Positions 8,001 to 15,001 of a stretch of 22,434 nucleotides of DNA are shown here, piece by piece. Positions within the stretch are counted from its first letter, which is position 1. Each line of letters starts with the position of its first letter. The notes beneath the pieces were generated by a model, which saw only the letters and a list, made by a program, of their open reading frames with translations, made no database searches and was not told where the DNA came from. The stretch is from an uncultured Prevotella sp. (GTDB taxonomy: Bacteria > Bacteroidota > Bacteroidia > Bacteroidales > Bacteroidaceae). The DNA lies in NCBI GenBank assembly GCA_900550365.1, contig URRR01000037.1:1-22434 (forward strand), in the 5' to 3' direction. Both the position numbers and the translations under genes were made by a program.

Positions 8001-8241
8001 GGCTCAGGACGCACGCTACATCCGTCTGAAGAACATCACCGTAGGCTATAACCTGCCGAAATCTCTGCTCGCGAAGATAGGCTTCATAGAGTCGGCACGC
8101 ATCTACTTCACCGGCGAGGACCTCTGGGAAAGCACCAAGATACACGACGGATGGGACCCCGAGGCCAAGCGCGACCCGAGCGGAGTGCAGCGTTACCCGT
8201 TCACACGTAACTTTACCTTCGGGCTTAACCTGACTTTCTAA
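5071..8241 (+). CDS. SusC-like TonB-dependent glycan transporter (PUL 1)
   Basis: This 1056-residue outer-membrane protein has a signal peptide (about 1-23, ending VQA). A carboxypeptidase-regulatory-like beta-sandwich (about 36-108) begins VKGHVVDEAGEPMIGVTV. The conserved TonB-box region is EEVVVVGFGTQKK (112-124). The plug domain (about 125-240) includes PLIVIDGVAYNSV, ESINFLKDGSAAIYGSRAAG and GVVLITTKKG. The large barrel ends FTRNFTFGLNLTF. Length and motif order are standard for SusC. It imports oligosaccharides across the outer membrane together with the SusD encoded 44 nt downstream. It lacks the N-terminal STN signalling domain seen in the PUL 2 SusC, so it is not expected to talk to an anti-sigma factor. 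The gene sits directly behind an ECF sigma factor. Confidence 0.97.
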   Translation: MRRNLIKFCLVAGLIVPCMPVQAVQGTSPAVTQQQTVKGHVVDEAGEPMIGVTVQVVGKSGGAVTDIDGNFSVSVPNGTQLKLTYLGYTDQIVTVNGPTITVKMTEDRTELEEVVVVGFGTQKKESLTGAVTVVDSKMFENKGGLSSPLQALQGQVPGVMITRSSSAPGDESWSMSLRGASSMNSTEPLIVIDGVAYNSVNDMRLLNPDDIESINFLKDGSAAIYGSRAAGGVVLITTKKGKEGKMRVEYSGSATLKTVGLMPELMNIDQWSTGLMQALVNDGQTNDSWMAYAWLAQMYKGHYIDLQVSPSPFGTGAFTDVADFVFDDSVDWLGTLFGSSWSTNHSLSLSGGTDRMSYRISGNFLYDGSPLQYGKNNNRRFNLRFNNTYKFNRIFSLESSIAYSRQEQVAPTQISQALTTSLPMPGLPLQTLDGKPYAWGTWKSPLAQVEYGGDNKLSVSSINISETLRAEITDWLDASVNIGYNTSEARRSTVQNPITYYNYVGNSAILTSPTQEESYFRQTSTRTDFYSFSGYVNAHRTFWDDHNFSLMLGAQYELKDMEGFGAEYTDIIDGIDVINGNGTLTLYNTDATTNYRNAIMSYFGRFNYDYKGKYLLEFNGRYDGSSKFLPENRWDFFWGVSAGWRISEEAWLKNVKWLSNLKLRASYAEMGSQSGIDNYDGYQFYNLNSLSGAYVGSDLLNYIATNGKFASTTRQWERIKNYNIAIDFGFFNNKLTGTIEAFMKKNDNMLVAITYPAVLGDSAPTANSGKFKDWGFEGSINYAFRIGRVNAHVGGDITFARNELTDYGGTSVMASGYTSTQQGYPLNSIFGLRYGGKIQNEEMLEAYLAKYYENNGIGMPANLRVGDNMFCDENGDGRLDYRDYIYLGSDTPEISYGFNFGAEWKGIDINVVFQGSANRFVYRGINNFTVPFRNKYQNFTTSCFGNVWSVDNPDAYYSPFTTDSNIVNYNYQASSLTAQDARYIRLKNITVGYNLPKSLLAKIGFIESARIYFTGEDLWESTKIHDGWDPEAKRDPSGVQRYPFTRNFTFGLNLTF

Positions 8242-8285
8242 TCATCAGACATGAACATTGTAAAAAATCAAGCAGACAACGAAAT

Positions 8286-10055
8286 ATGAAAACAAGATAT
8301 GACAATATGAAAAGCCGTTGGGGCAGGCGCGCGGCCAAGGCCGCCTGTCTGGGCATGGCGCTGCTCTGCGCATCGTGTCTCGACTTTGAGCCGGAGGCGC
8401 AGATGAACGACGCCAGCGTATGGAGCAACGCTACCAACTTCCAGCTCTTCGCCAACCAGTTCTACAGCTGGACAAGCGACTTCCAGTCGGGCGAGAGCAC
8501 AAGCTACAGGGCAAGGGTGAACGACGGCCCTCACAGCGACATGCGCAGCGACATACTCTGCGGTCCTAACGAGAATCTGTACAGCGACGGCACGAACTCG
8601 ATACCTGAGGAAGACGGCAATTACAATAACCTGTACAAGCAGATTTATTATACTAACCTGCTGCTGCAGAGGGCACAGGGCTTTGAGCCGCAGGAGGACA
8701 TCGCCGTGCCCGTGGCCGAGGCTAAGTTCTTCCGTGCTTACTGTTACTTCGAGCTGGTGCAGCTTTACGGCGACTGCATCCTGCTGACTGAGCCGGCCGA
8801 TATGGACAGCCCGGCAATGAACGCTGAGCGCAACGACCGCGGCGAGGTCATAGACCAGTGTATCAAGGACTTGCAGGAGGCTGCCGAGGGGCTGCCCGAC
8901 AGGCCTTCAGAGGCCGGCCGCCTGTGTAAGGATGCGGCTTACGCTTACCTCTCACGCGTGGCTCTGTATGAGGGCACATGGCAGAAGTTCCATACCGGAG
9001 GAGCCGGTGCCACGGATAACTCTGAGCGCGTAACCTCGCTGCTCACCACGGCAAGAGACGCCGCTGACGAGGTGATCAGCCGCGGCAACTACAGCCTGTT
9101 TTACAACAGCCAGCTCGGTACCGAGAGCTATCGCTACATGTTCATATTGGAGGATGCGCAGTGTAACCCCGCCGGACTTACGACTTCTGACAACACTGAG
9201 TACATCTTCTCACGCCGTCACCGCCTGGAGGACGGCATCGGATACAACATCACCCACGCCTACATCGTAAACGGTGTGTATGCCCTGCGCAAGCTGGCCA
9301 ACCTCTATGTATGCCAGGACGGTCTGCCGATAGACAAGAGCCCGCTGTTCAACGGCTATAATACGCCAACGTCAGAATATGACAACCGCGACAACCGCAT
9401 GCTCACCACTCTGGCCAAGCGCGGCACAATGGTATGGGACAACTCTGTGAACAACAGCCGTGTGGCATGGAACGATGACGACCTTACACGTGCCAAGGAG
9501 GTAGGCAACTCAAACAGCGGATACCAGACTCATAAATGGGCGGTAGAACGCCTGGTAAATGACAATATGGAGGCAATGGACTTCCCGATTATACGTTACG
9601 CCGAGGTGCTGCTCAACTATGCCGAGGCTGCCTATGAGCTGAACAACAGCATATCTGACGCTGACCTTGACAAGAGCCTTAACCTCGTAAGGCTGCGTGT
9701 TAACCCCGACATGACCAAGCTGAGCAACGCTCTCGTTGACGCCAACGGCCTCAGCATGCGTGAGGAGATACGCCGTGAGCGTACTGTGGAACTGGCGTTT
9801 GAGGGCTTCCGCATCGACGACCTGAAGCGTTGGGCTACCGCTGAGACTGAAATGCCTCAGGACCAGCTCGGAGTAAAGTGGAGCGGCACACAGTTTGAGA
9901 CTCTATGGGCTAACCAGAGCAGACCTCTCAACAGTGAGGGCTGTATCATAATGTACACTGACCGCCGCTGGAGCGAGCGTAACTATCTGTATCCTCTGCC
10001 GAGCGACCAGACACAGCTTAACCCCAACATCGGACAGAATCCCGGATGGGAATAA
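8286..10055 (+). CDS. SusD-like surface glycan-binding lipoprotein (PUL 1)
   Basis: This 589-residue protein has a lipoprotein signal. The likely lipidated Cys is residue 31 in LLCASC, an imperfect lipobox because the -3 residue is Cys and the leucine is at -4. An in-frame ATG at 8310 would shorten the basic N-terminus by 8 residues; both starts keep the signal. SusD hallmarks include the TPR-like segment EAKFFRAYCYFELVQLYGD, the C-terminal IIRYAEVLLNYAEAAYEL, and the RRERTVELAFEGFRIDDLKRW block near the end. It should cap SusC at the cell surface and bind the polysaccharide. It follows susC by 44 nt and is in the same operon. The ending YPLPSDQTQLNPNIGQNPGW is typical of the family. Confidence 0.96.
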   Translation: MKTRYDNMKSRWGRRAAKAACLGMALLCASCLDFEPEAQMNDASVWSNATNFQLFANQFYSWTSDFQSGESTSYRARVNDGPHSDMRSDILCGPNENLYSDGTNSIPEEDGNYNNLYKQIYYTNLLLQRAQGFEPQEDIAVPVAEAKFFRAYCYFELVQLYGDCILLTEPADMDSPAMNAERNDRGEVIDQCIKDLQEAAEGLPDRPSEAGRLCKDAAYAYLSRVALYEGTWQKFHTGGAGATDNSERVTSLLTTARDAADEVISRGNYSLFYNSQLGTESYRYMFILEDAQCNPAGLTTSDNTEYIFSRRHRLEDGIGYNITHAYIVNGVYALRKLANLYVCQDGLPIDKSPLFNGYNTPTSEYDNRDNRMLTTLAKRGTMVWDNSVNNSRVAWNDDDLTRAKEVGNSNSGYQTHKWAVERLVNDNMEAMDFPIIRYAEVLLNYAEAAYELNNSISDADLDKSLNLVRLRVNPDMTKLSNALVDANGLSMREEIRRERTVELAFEGFRIDDLKRWATAETEMPQDQLGVKWSGTQFETLWANQSRPLNSEGCIIMYTDRRWSERNYLYPLPSDQTQLNPNIGQNPGWE

Positions 10056-10121
10056 TGCCGGATGTACATGAGTATTAATTAAATGTTTTGTCATCAGATA
10101 AAATATAAGACAACAGCGATT

Positions 10122-11735
10122 ATGAAAACCATAACAAATCATAAGCACACGTCAAGGCCGGGCTTCCTCGGCAAGAGGAAAGCCGCTGCGACGCTCTTCG
10201 GTTCGCTTGCAGTCGTGGCATCACTGACGTTTACGGCCTGCAGCGACGACGAAATAGACGCTAACACAGAATTGGCCATCACTCCGTCAACGGTGGAGTT
10301 TAATCTCCCGGCTGAGCTGCAGAGGCTGGTCTACACAGATGAGACAGGGGTGCAGTGCCTGCCGATGATAAAGGGCGAGGCATACCAGATTCCTTATAAA
10401 ATAGAGCCTGATACTATCACGTTCAAGGATGTGTCATGGACATCTTCAAATCCGGATGTAGCCACGGTCGACCAGGAAGGTAATGTCACAGCGGTAAGCG
10501 GTGACGGCACGGGCTATTCAATTATCTCGGTAATGCCCGTGGGCTATTATGACGCCAGCGGAGTACAGGCCTCGCTCAAGGTAGTTGTATCTAATGAGCT
10601 TGTGCAGGCAACCGATATAGCCATCAACTCAACGGCTGATGAGGTTTACGGAGGTGACACCCTGCATCTCTCAGCCGTCATCACTCCTGCTAACTCAACT
10701 TACAAGACAGTTGAGTGGAGCTCGTCAGACGAGAGCGTAGCCACGGTTGATGTCAATGGCGTGCTCACGGCCCAGTACACTGAGGCTTCAAGTGTTCCCG
10801 TTACAATCACCGCCACCGCGCTTGACGGTTCTGGCGAAAGTGCAGAGAAGGTGATAACCATCCGCCAGGTTGTTCAGCCTGAAGAGATTACAATCGATCA
10901 GACCTATTCAGCCGGAAACGGGTACCTCTGTGCCTTCAACGAACGGAGCGTAACACTTCAGTACACCACCGTACCGGCTCAGTGCACCACTTCACTCATC
11001 CAGTGGACCTCGTCAGATCCGGGCATAGCTACGGTTGACAATGGCGTTGTTACATTTACAGGCTTCGGCCAGGTTACTATTACCGCAACGTGCCCCGAAA
11101 CCGGCAACAGCAGCAGCATCACGCTTAACATACCTGCCGGACTGGTACGTGAGACGTTTGACAATCCTGACTATTACCTCTTCAAGGATGCAGGCCAGAG
11201 CGGTAACAACACAGCTACAAGCACTGAATGGAATTCTGCCGGATACATCACGGTAACCACTTATGCGCAGAATGCCGAGAAACAGCGTGGCGACCTGAAG
11301 AACCAGGCTAACGTCTACCTGCATGCAGGCAATTATCCTATCATCGCCATTCGCATGGAGGACGTTAAGGATAAGTATGGAGCCGAAGGCGTTACTGCAC
11401 GTAACATCACTCTTGACGGTTCAGGTAGCTGTAACGGTGTATCGTTCAGCGGCGGACTTGACGGAAACAACAACAAGTGGCTGCACGACTATAAGTGCAG
11501 TGACGGAAGCCACGTATTCATCTACGACCTGACAACGCAAAGCTGGGCTAATGGCGGAGTGCTGCCTGCTGATGCTGTGGCTGAGTTCAGAACGTTCCAG
11601 TTTAAGTACGCTGACATCGCGACCATCGCACATCAGCTGCAGTACAACGTTTACTGGGTACAGACGTTCAAGACCATAGAGGAAGTACAGAGCTACATCG
11701 CCGGTGAAGGTCTGTCATATGATGTAGTGAAATAA
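10122..11735 (+). CDS. BIG2-domain lipoprotein, probable surface glycan-binding protein
   Basis: This 537-residue protein starts at 10122; the frame is open back to an ATG at 10083, but only the later start gives a normal signal. Lipidation is predicted at Cys40 (LTFTAC), followed by SDDE, which resembles the acidic surface-export signal of Bacteroides lipoproteins. Three bacterial Ig-like group 2 domains are marked by near-identical motifs: WTSSNPDVATVD (106-117), WSSSDESVATVD (199-210) and WTSSDPGIATVD (295-306). Residues about 340-537 form a separate, probably beta-rich C-terminal domain. Its ending (FQFKYADIATIAH, then YWVQTFKTIEEVQSYI) reminds me of DUF4979-type PUL lipoproteins; that link is from memory. 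Position three in the operon and the domain plan suggest the Ig domains are a stalk and the C-terminus binds glycan. Confidence 0.85.
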   Translation: MKTITNHKHTSRPGFLGKRKAAATLFGSLAVVASLTFTACSDDEIDANTELAITPSTVEFNLPAELQRLVYTDETGVQCLPMIKGEAYQIPYKIEPDTITFKDVSWTSSNPDVATVDQEGNVTAVSGDGTGYSIISVMPVGYYDASGVQASLKVVVSNELVQATDIAINSTADEVYGGDTLHLSAVITPANSTYKTVEWSSSDESVATVDVNGVLTAQYTEASSVPVTITATALDGSGESAEKVITIRQVVQPEEITIDQTYSAGNGYLCAFNERSVTLQYTTVPAQCTTSLIQWTSSDPGIATVDNGVVTFTGFGQVTITATCPETGNSSSITLNIPAGLVRETFDNPDYYLFKDAGQSGNNTATSTEWNSAGYITVTTYAQNAEKQRGDLKNQANVYLHAGNYPIIAIRMEDVKDKYGAEGVTARNITLDGSGSCNGVSFSGGLDGNNNKWLHDYKCSDGSHVFIYDLTTQSWANGGVLPADAVAEFRTFQFKYADIATIAHQLQYNVYWVQTFKTIEEVQSYIAGEGLSYDVVK

Positions 11736-11757
11736 AGAACATTAAGAACCATTCATT

Positions 11758-13155
11758 ATGAAACTCAACAAGATAATGATTATCGCAGGTGTCGCAGCGC
11801 TTATGGCGCTGCAGACATCCTGCCGTGAGAACGAATACGGCACGGTAGACCTTACCATGCCTGACGATGACCAGACTGAAGAGCCGGTTGCGGCACAGTA
11901 CACTTACAATCATCCTTGCGCGATGTTTTCTCAGGCCGACTTCGACCGCGTAAAGGCCTCGCTCGACGACGGTTCGGCGCCGCAGGCCGTCAAGGATGCC
12001 TATCAGGGATTGCAGAACAGCCCTTACTCAATGGCCTCTTATCAGCCACAGCCGCAGAAATGGATTGTCCGTGGCGACGCTACTGGCACTGAGCCCGGCG
12101 TTGAGAACTATGCTTACGCCATGCGTGACGCCGCCGCTGCCTATCAGCTTGCGCTGCGCTGGAAGCTCTCAGGCGACGACCAGTATGCTGACGCGGCAAT
12201 AAACGTGCTCAACCAGTGGGCTGCCACATGTGTGGGTATCACCAGTAACGATGCCAACCAGATGCTGGCTGCCGGTGCTCAGGGCTACACCTTCGCATGT
12301 GCAGCCGACATTCTCAGTACTTATGAAGGCTGGGAACCTACTGACTTTGAGACATTCAAGACCTGGATAGTCAACGTGTTCGCATCGAAGAACCGTGAAT
12401 TCCTTGACCATACAGACGCGAATACTTGTGCGCTGCACTATTGGAGCAACTGGGATCTTGTCAACATGTGCTCATATCTCGCCATCGGCATTCTTACAGA
12501 GAACGATGATATGGTCAACTACGTTGTGAATTACTTTTACAACGGAGCAGGCAACGGCTGCATAAACAACCTTATACAAGGCACGTTTGACGACCCGTTG
12601 GGCACAGGCGAGCAGATCTGCCAGAACCAGGAGAGCGGACGTGACCAGGGTCACTCGGAGATGTCGGCCGTTGTTTCCGCCAACCTCGCTCAGATGGCAT
12701 ACACCCTGTACACGCAGAATCCTGAAGTAACACAGCTTGACTTCTTCTCAGCCAACGACAACGCGCTGCTGAAGATGGGCGAGTATGTGGCTCTGGCCAA
12801 CCTGCGCAACGGCACCGACAACGCCAACGCCCAGGGACAGTTCCTTATAACGGCTGCACAGATGCCCTTCAACACGTATGAATATTGCGTTGACTGCAGC
12901 TGCCGTGACAAGAATCACAGTGCGGTACAGACCGGACTTGCCGACGATAATGGTCGTGGCGGCGTGCGTCCGGGTTGGGAAATCTATTACATGCACTATG
13001 CGCGGATAATGGGTCTTTCAAGCGGATTTACATACGTAAAGCAGTTTGCCGACAAGATGCGTCCCGAGTGTGGAGTAGGCGACAGCCGTTACGGCAGCAA
13101 CTCTGGAGCGTTCGACCAGCTCGGCTGGGGCACCCTCATGCTTTATCAGGAATAA
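11758..13155 (+). CDS. Alginate-lyase-superfamily polysaccharide lyase, lipoprotein
   Basis: This 465-residue protein has a lipoprotein signal (Cys22, LQTSC). An all-helical (alpha/alpha) barrel of the alginate_lyase type (PF05426-like) follows. Visible family motifs are HYWSNWDLVNM (227-237), QESGRDQGHS (291-300) and, near the C-terminus, GWEIYYMHYARIMG. By analogy with this superfamily, Asn231, His299 and a Tyr near the C-terminal motif are candidate active-site residues. I recall a similar set of motifs in family PL38, whose members cleave glucuronan or alginate, but I cannot confirm the family from sequence alone. Such enzymes split uronate-containing chains by beta-elimination, leaving a 4,5-unsaturated end. 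It is the last gene of PUL 1, 22 nt after the BIG2 gene, and the operon's only degradative enzyme. It should act at the cell surface or in the periplasm. Confidence 0.8.
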   Translation: MKLNKIMIIAGVAALMALQTSCRENEYGTVDLTMPDDDQTEEPVAAQYTYNHPCAMFSQADFDRVKASLDDGSAPQAVKDAYQGLQNSPYSMASYQPQPQKWIVRGDATGTEPGVENYAYAMRDAAAAYQLALRWKLSGDDQYADAAINVLNQWAATCVGITSNDANQMLAAGAQGYTFACAADILSTYEGWEPTDFETFKTWIVNVFASKNREFLDHTDANTCALHYWSNWDLVNMCSYLAIGILTENDDMVNYVVNYFYNGAGNGCINNLIQGTFDDPLGTGEQICQNQESGRDQGHSEMSAVVSANLAQMAYTLYTQNPEVTQLDFFSANDNALLKMGEYVALANLRNGTDNANAQGQFLITAAQMPFNTYEYCVDCSCRDKNHSAVQTGLADDNGRGGVRPGWEIYYMHYARIMGLSSGFTYVKQFADKMRPECGVGDSRYGSNSGAFDQLGWGTLMLYQE

Positions 13156-13202
13156 TCTTAGTCTGAGTCTTTAATTTAATACAGTTATAATAGATTGTGT
13201 AA

Positions 13203-13237
13203 AGGGCCGTCGTTTGGTTTTGCCGGGCGACGGCCCT
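13203..13237. terminator. Bidirectional terminator-like hairpin between convergent PULs
   Basis: AGGGCCGTCG (13203-13212) and CGACGGCCCT (13228-13237) form a perfect 10-bp GC-rich stem with a 15-nt loop, 48 nt past the lyase stop. T-runs on either side are weak (AATCTTGTTT on the plus strand). Placement between two converging operons still makes termination its most likely role. Confidence 0.65.
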
Positions 13238-13337
13238 AATCTTGTTTATACTTAACATATCCCAGTTTGCAATGGTTATACGGCCATAAGAACCCTTTTG
13301 CAACCGAGGCAATACACATACCCCTATGTCTCACTTT

Positions 13338-13398
13338 CTACAAATCACCGAATAAAATGCCTACAAATCACCGAACGAAATGCCTACAAATCACCGAA
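13338..13398. repeat. 23-bp tandem repeat, 2.65 copies
   Basis: Copies lie at 13338-13360, 13361-13383 and, partial, 13384-13398. Each begins CTACAAATCACCGAA. The first two differ at only two positions in the 8-nt tail (TAAAATGC against CGAAATGC). It lies in the 385-nt gap between the convergent operons, downstream of the hairpin. Direct abutment of copies with no unique spacer rules out a CRISPR array. Confidence 0.8.
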
Positions 13399-13438
13399 AA
13401 GATATAAAAAAAAGATTATAAATCCGTATGAATGTCTA

Positions 13439-13485
13439 ATAGGCCTAATAGGGCAAATAACCAGAATTCATAATTTTTAATTGGA
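13439..13485 (+). repeat. Interspersed intergenic repeat, copy A
   Basis: The core ATAGGCCTAATAGGGCAAAT (continuing AA, 13439-13460) has a related core on the minus strand at 22327-22305: 20 of 23 aligned positions match, with one gap. Both cores are followed within tens of bases by AATTCAT/AATTTTT-like seven-base units (here about 13464-13482). Shared architecture at two sites in 22 kb argues for a dispersed, non-coding repeat family. Confidence 0.5.
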
Positions 13486-13540
13486 GAGGATTAGGGTAAT
13501 ATGGTTCCTCCCCACAGGGGATGTCAGGAGGGGCTTTTCT

Positions 13541-15001
13541 TCATTCTTCACTTATCAGCCTGCGTCCCTCAAGCCATGCAATCATGTTTATAACGAGGAA
13601 GTTCCAGTTCTGGAAGCCGCGGTTCAGTACAGGCTCGCCGTTTTCAGGCAGATAATATTCATGCAGAGCGCCGAAGCGTTCGAAATCACGGCCAAGCAGA
13701 ATGACGGTTTTCTCGGCCAGTTGCCGTGCCTCCTCGGTGTATCCATAGTTCAGCAGGCCGCGGAACACGAGATAATTGACGTTAATCCACACCGGCCCCT
13801 GCCATGATGAAGGGTTGCCGCTGGCCTTCGTGTTATACATCTTTTCGAGTGGAGACAGTGTGCGCACGCCGGCCGGAGCGTTGAACGATGTGGTGTCATT
13901 ATAGTGCAGACGCACCATGTCTGCCGCCTGTTCAGCCGTTGCCACACCGGCCCACATGGCCATAAAGCCGCTCCAAACACTGAAGCGCTGGATAAGGCAG
14001 TCATAGTTGCGTGGCTGGCCTACGTGCAGATACAGGTCACCGGGCTGCAGACCGCTGATGTCCGGCTTCTCTACGGGCAGCAGATTCAGGTCTACGCTGT
14101 AGTAAAAGCGGTCGCGCGGGTCCCAGCAGTGCTCCCTGATACACGCCATCAGCTCGTCGGCCTCGGTTGCGTATTGCCTTGCCGTTTCGTCAAGATGCAG
14201 GCAACCGGACAGATACTCCATTGCTTTCAGCTCCTTGTACATCAGCGCGTTGAGGAATATCGAGCCCGAACTCTCGTGCGGGCGGTAAAAGGTGCTCGGG
14301 TCGTTGTCCACGCCTATCGCCTCGTCTGTCTCCCAGTAAAGCAGCCCCGTAGCCTTGTGGCGGTGAAAGTTCATGTATTTCGCGACGAAGGCCTGCAGGT
14401 AATAGAACCCCTCCCTCAGCCATTCGGCGTCGCCGTTCATTGTCCTTGTTATGAACGCTGCGTGCTGTGCCAGCGTAGGTTTGTGCATGTTCGATTTCCA
14501 GGGGTTGCGCTTCTTCAGCATTTCCTCGCGGCTCTCGTCGTTGCGCTCAATCCATATCGGTATCCAGCCGTCCATGCCGCCGTAGCTGAGCGAGTTTAGC
14601 ACGCAGCCCTGTTCATACTTCAGCGCCTTGGTGCTGTCGGCCGGTGTGCCCACGTCAGCTAGTATCTGGCGCAGTGCCACGTTGCTCAGCCACGAGTCCC
14701 AGTCCCACAGCATGTCAAGATACTGGTTGCTGCCCGGAGCCAGAAAGGGGTAGGGCAGGGAACCGCCCGCCTCACGGTACATGCCGTTCATTTCTTTATA
14801 GATATGCCGTTTGCATATCTCCGTATATTTTTTTACATTTTCAGGATTAGCCTCAGGCAGTTGCGCCATGGCCGTACCGATGCCGATAGTCAGTAAGAGT
14901 GAGGCTACAAGGATTGTCGTCTTAAAACGGGCAATGCCCCAATGCCGTAACCAGTGGCATGGGGCGTTGCTTTTCAGTATTGAATTATTTAAATCCTTCA
15001 T
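13541..15001 (-). CDS. Exported GH63/MGH1-like (alpha/alpha)6-barrel glycosidase
   Basis: This 486-residue protein starts at the ATG at 15001; longer readings to 15094 lie within susD and lack a signal. A long polar N-region (about 26 residues) precedes a hydrophobic core ending GTAMAQ, so it is exported to the periplasm. Motifs typical of GH63 and mannosyl-/glucosylglycerate-hydrolase-like enzymes are MLWDWDSWLSN (97-107), ETDEAIGVDNDPS (224-236), SSWQGPVWINVNYLV (398-412) and HEYYLPENGEP (447-457). By family analogy Asp232 is the likely acid and Glu448 or Glu453 the base. The exact substrate is unclear; an alpha-glucosyl or alpha-mannosyl end of an imported oligosaccharide is likely. The start overlaps the susD stop by 17 nt, indicating translational coupling. 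A trehalase (GH37) is possible but less likely. Confidence 0.85.
   Translation of the reverse strand: MKDLNNSILKSNAPCHWLRHWGIARFKTTILVASLLLTIGIGTAMAQLPEANPENVKKYTEICKRHIYKEMNGMYREAGGSLPYPFLAPGSNQYLDMLWDWDSWLSNVALRQILADVGTPADSTKALKYEQGCVLNSLSYGGMDGWIPIWIERNDESREEMLKKRNPWKSNMHKPTLAQHAAFITRTMNGDAEWLREGFYYLQAFVAKYMNFHRHKATGLLYWETDEAIGVDNDPSTFYRPHESSGSIFLNALMYKELKAMEYLSGCLHLDETARQYATEADELMACIREHCWDPRDRFYYSVDLNLLPVEKPDISGLQPGDLYLHVGQPRNYDCLIQRFSVWSGFMAMWAGVATAEQAADMVRLHYNDTTSFNAPAGVRTLSPLEKMYNTKASGNPSSWQGPVWINVNYLVFRGLLNYGYTEEARQLAEKTVILLGRDFERFGALHEYYLPENGEPVLNRGFQNWNFLVINMIAWLEGRRLISEE

Noticed and set aside
7354..8145. 263-codon minus-strand frame
   Set aside because: It is antisense to the SusC barrel. 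The long Val/Ala-rich frame arises from GC-rich codon bias on the other strand, and there is no recognisable domain.
13338..13398. Possible CRISPR array
   Set aside because: The units abut directly with no unique spacers, only 2.65 copies are present, and no cas gene is nearby.
13904..14599. 231-codon plus-strand frame
   Set aside because: It is antisense to the GH63/MGH1-like enzyme, whose catalytic motifs are intact; its composition is shadow-like (Val, Gln, Leu).
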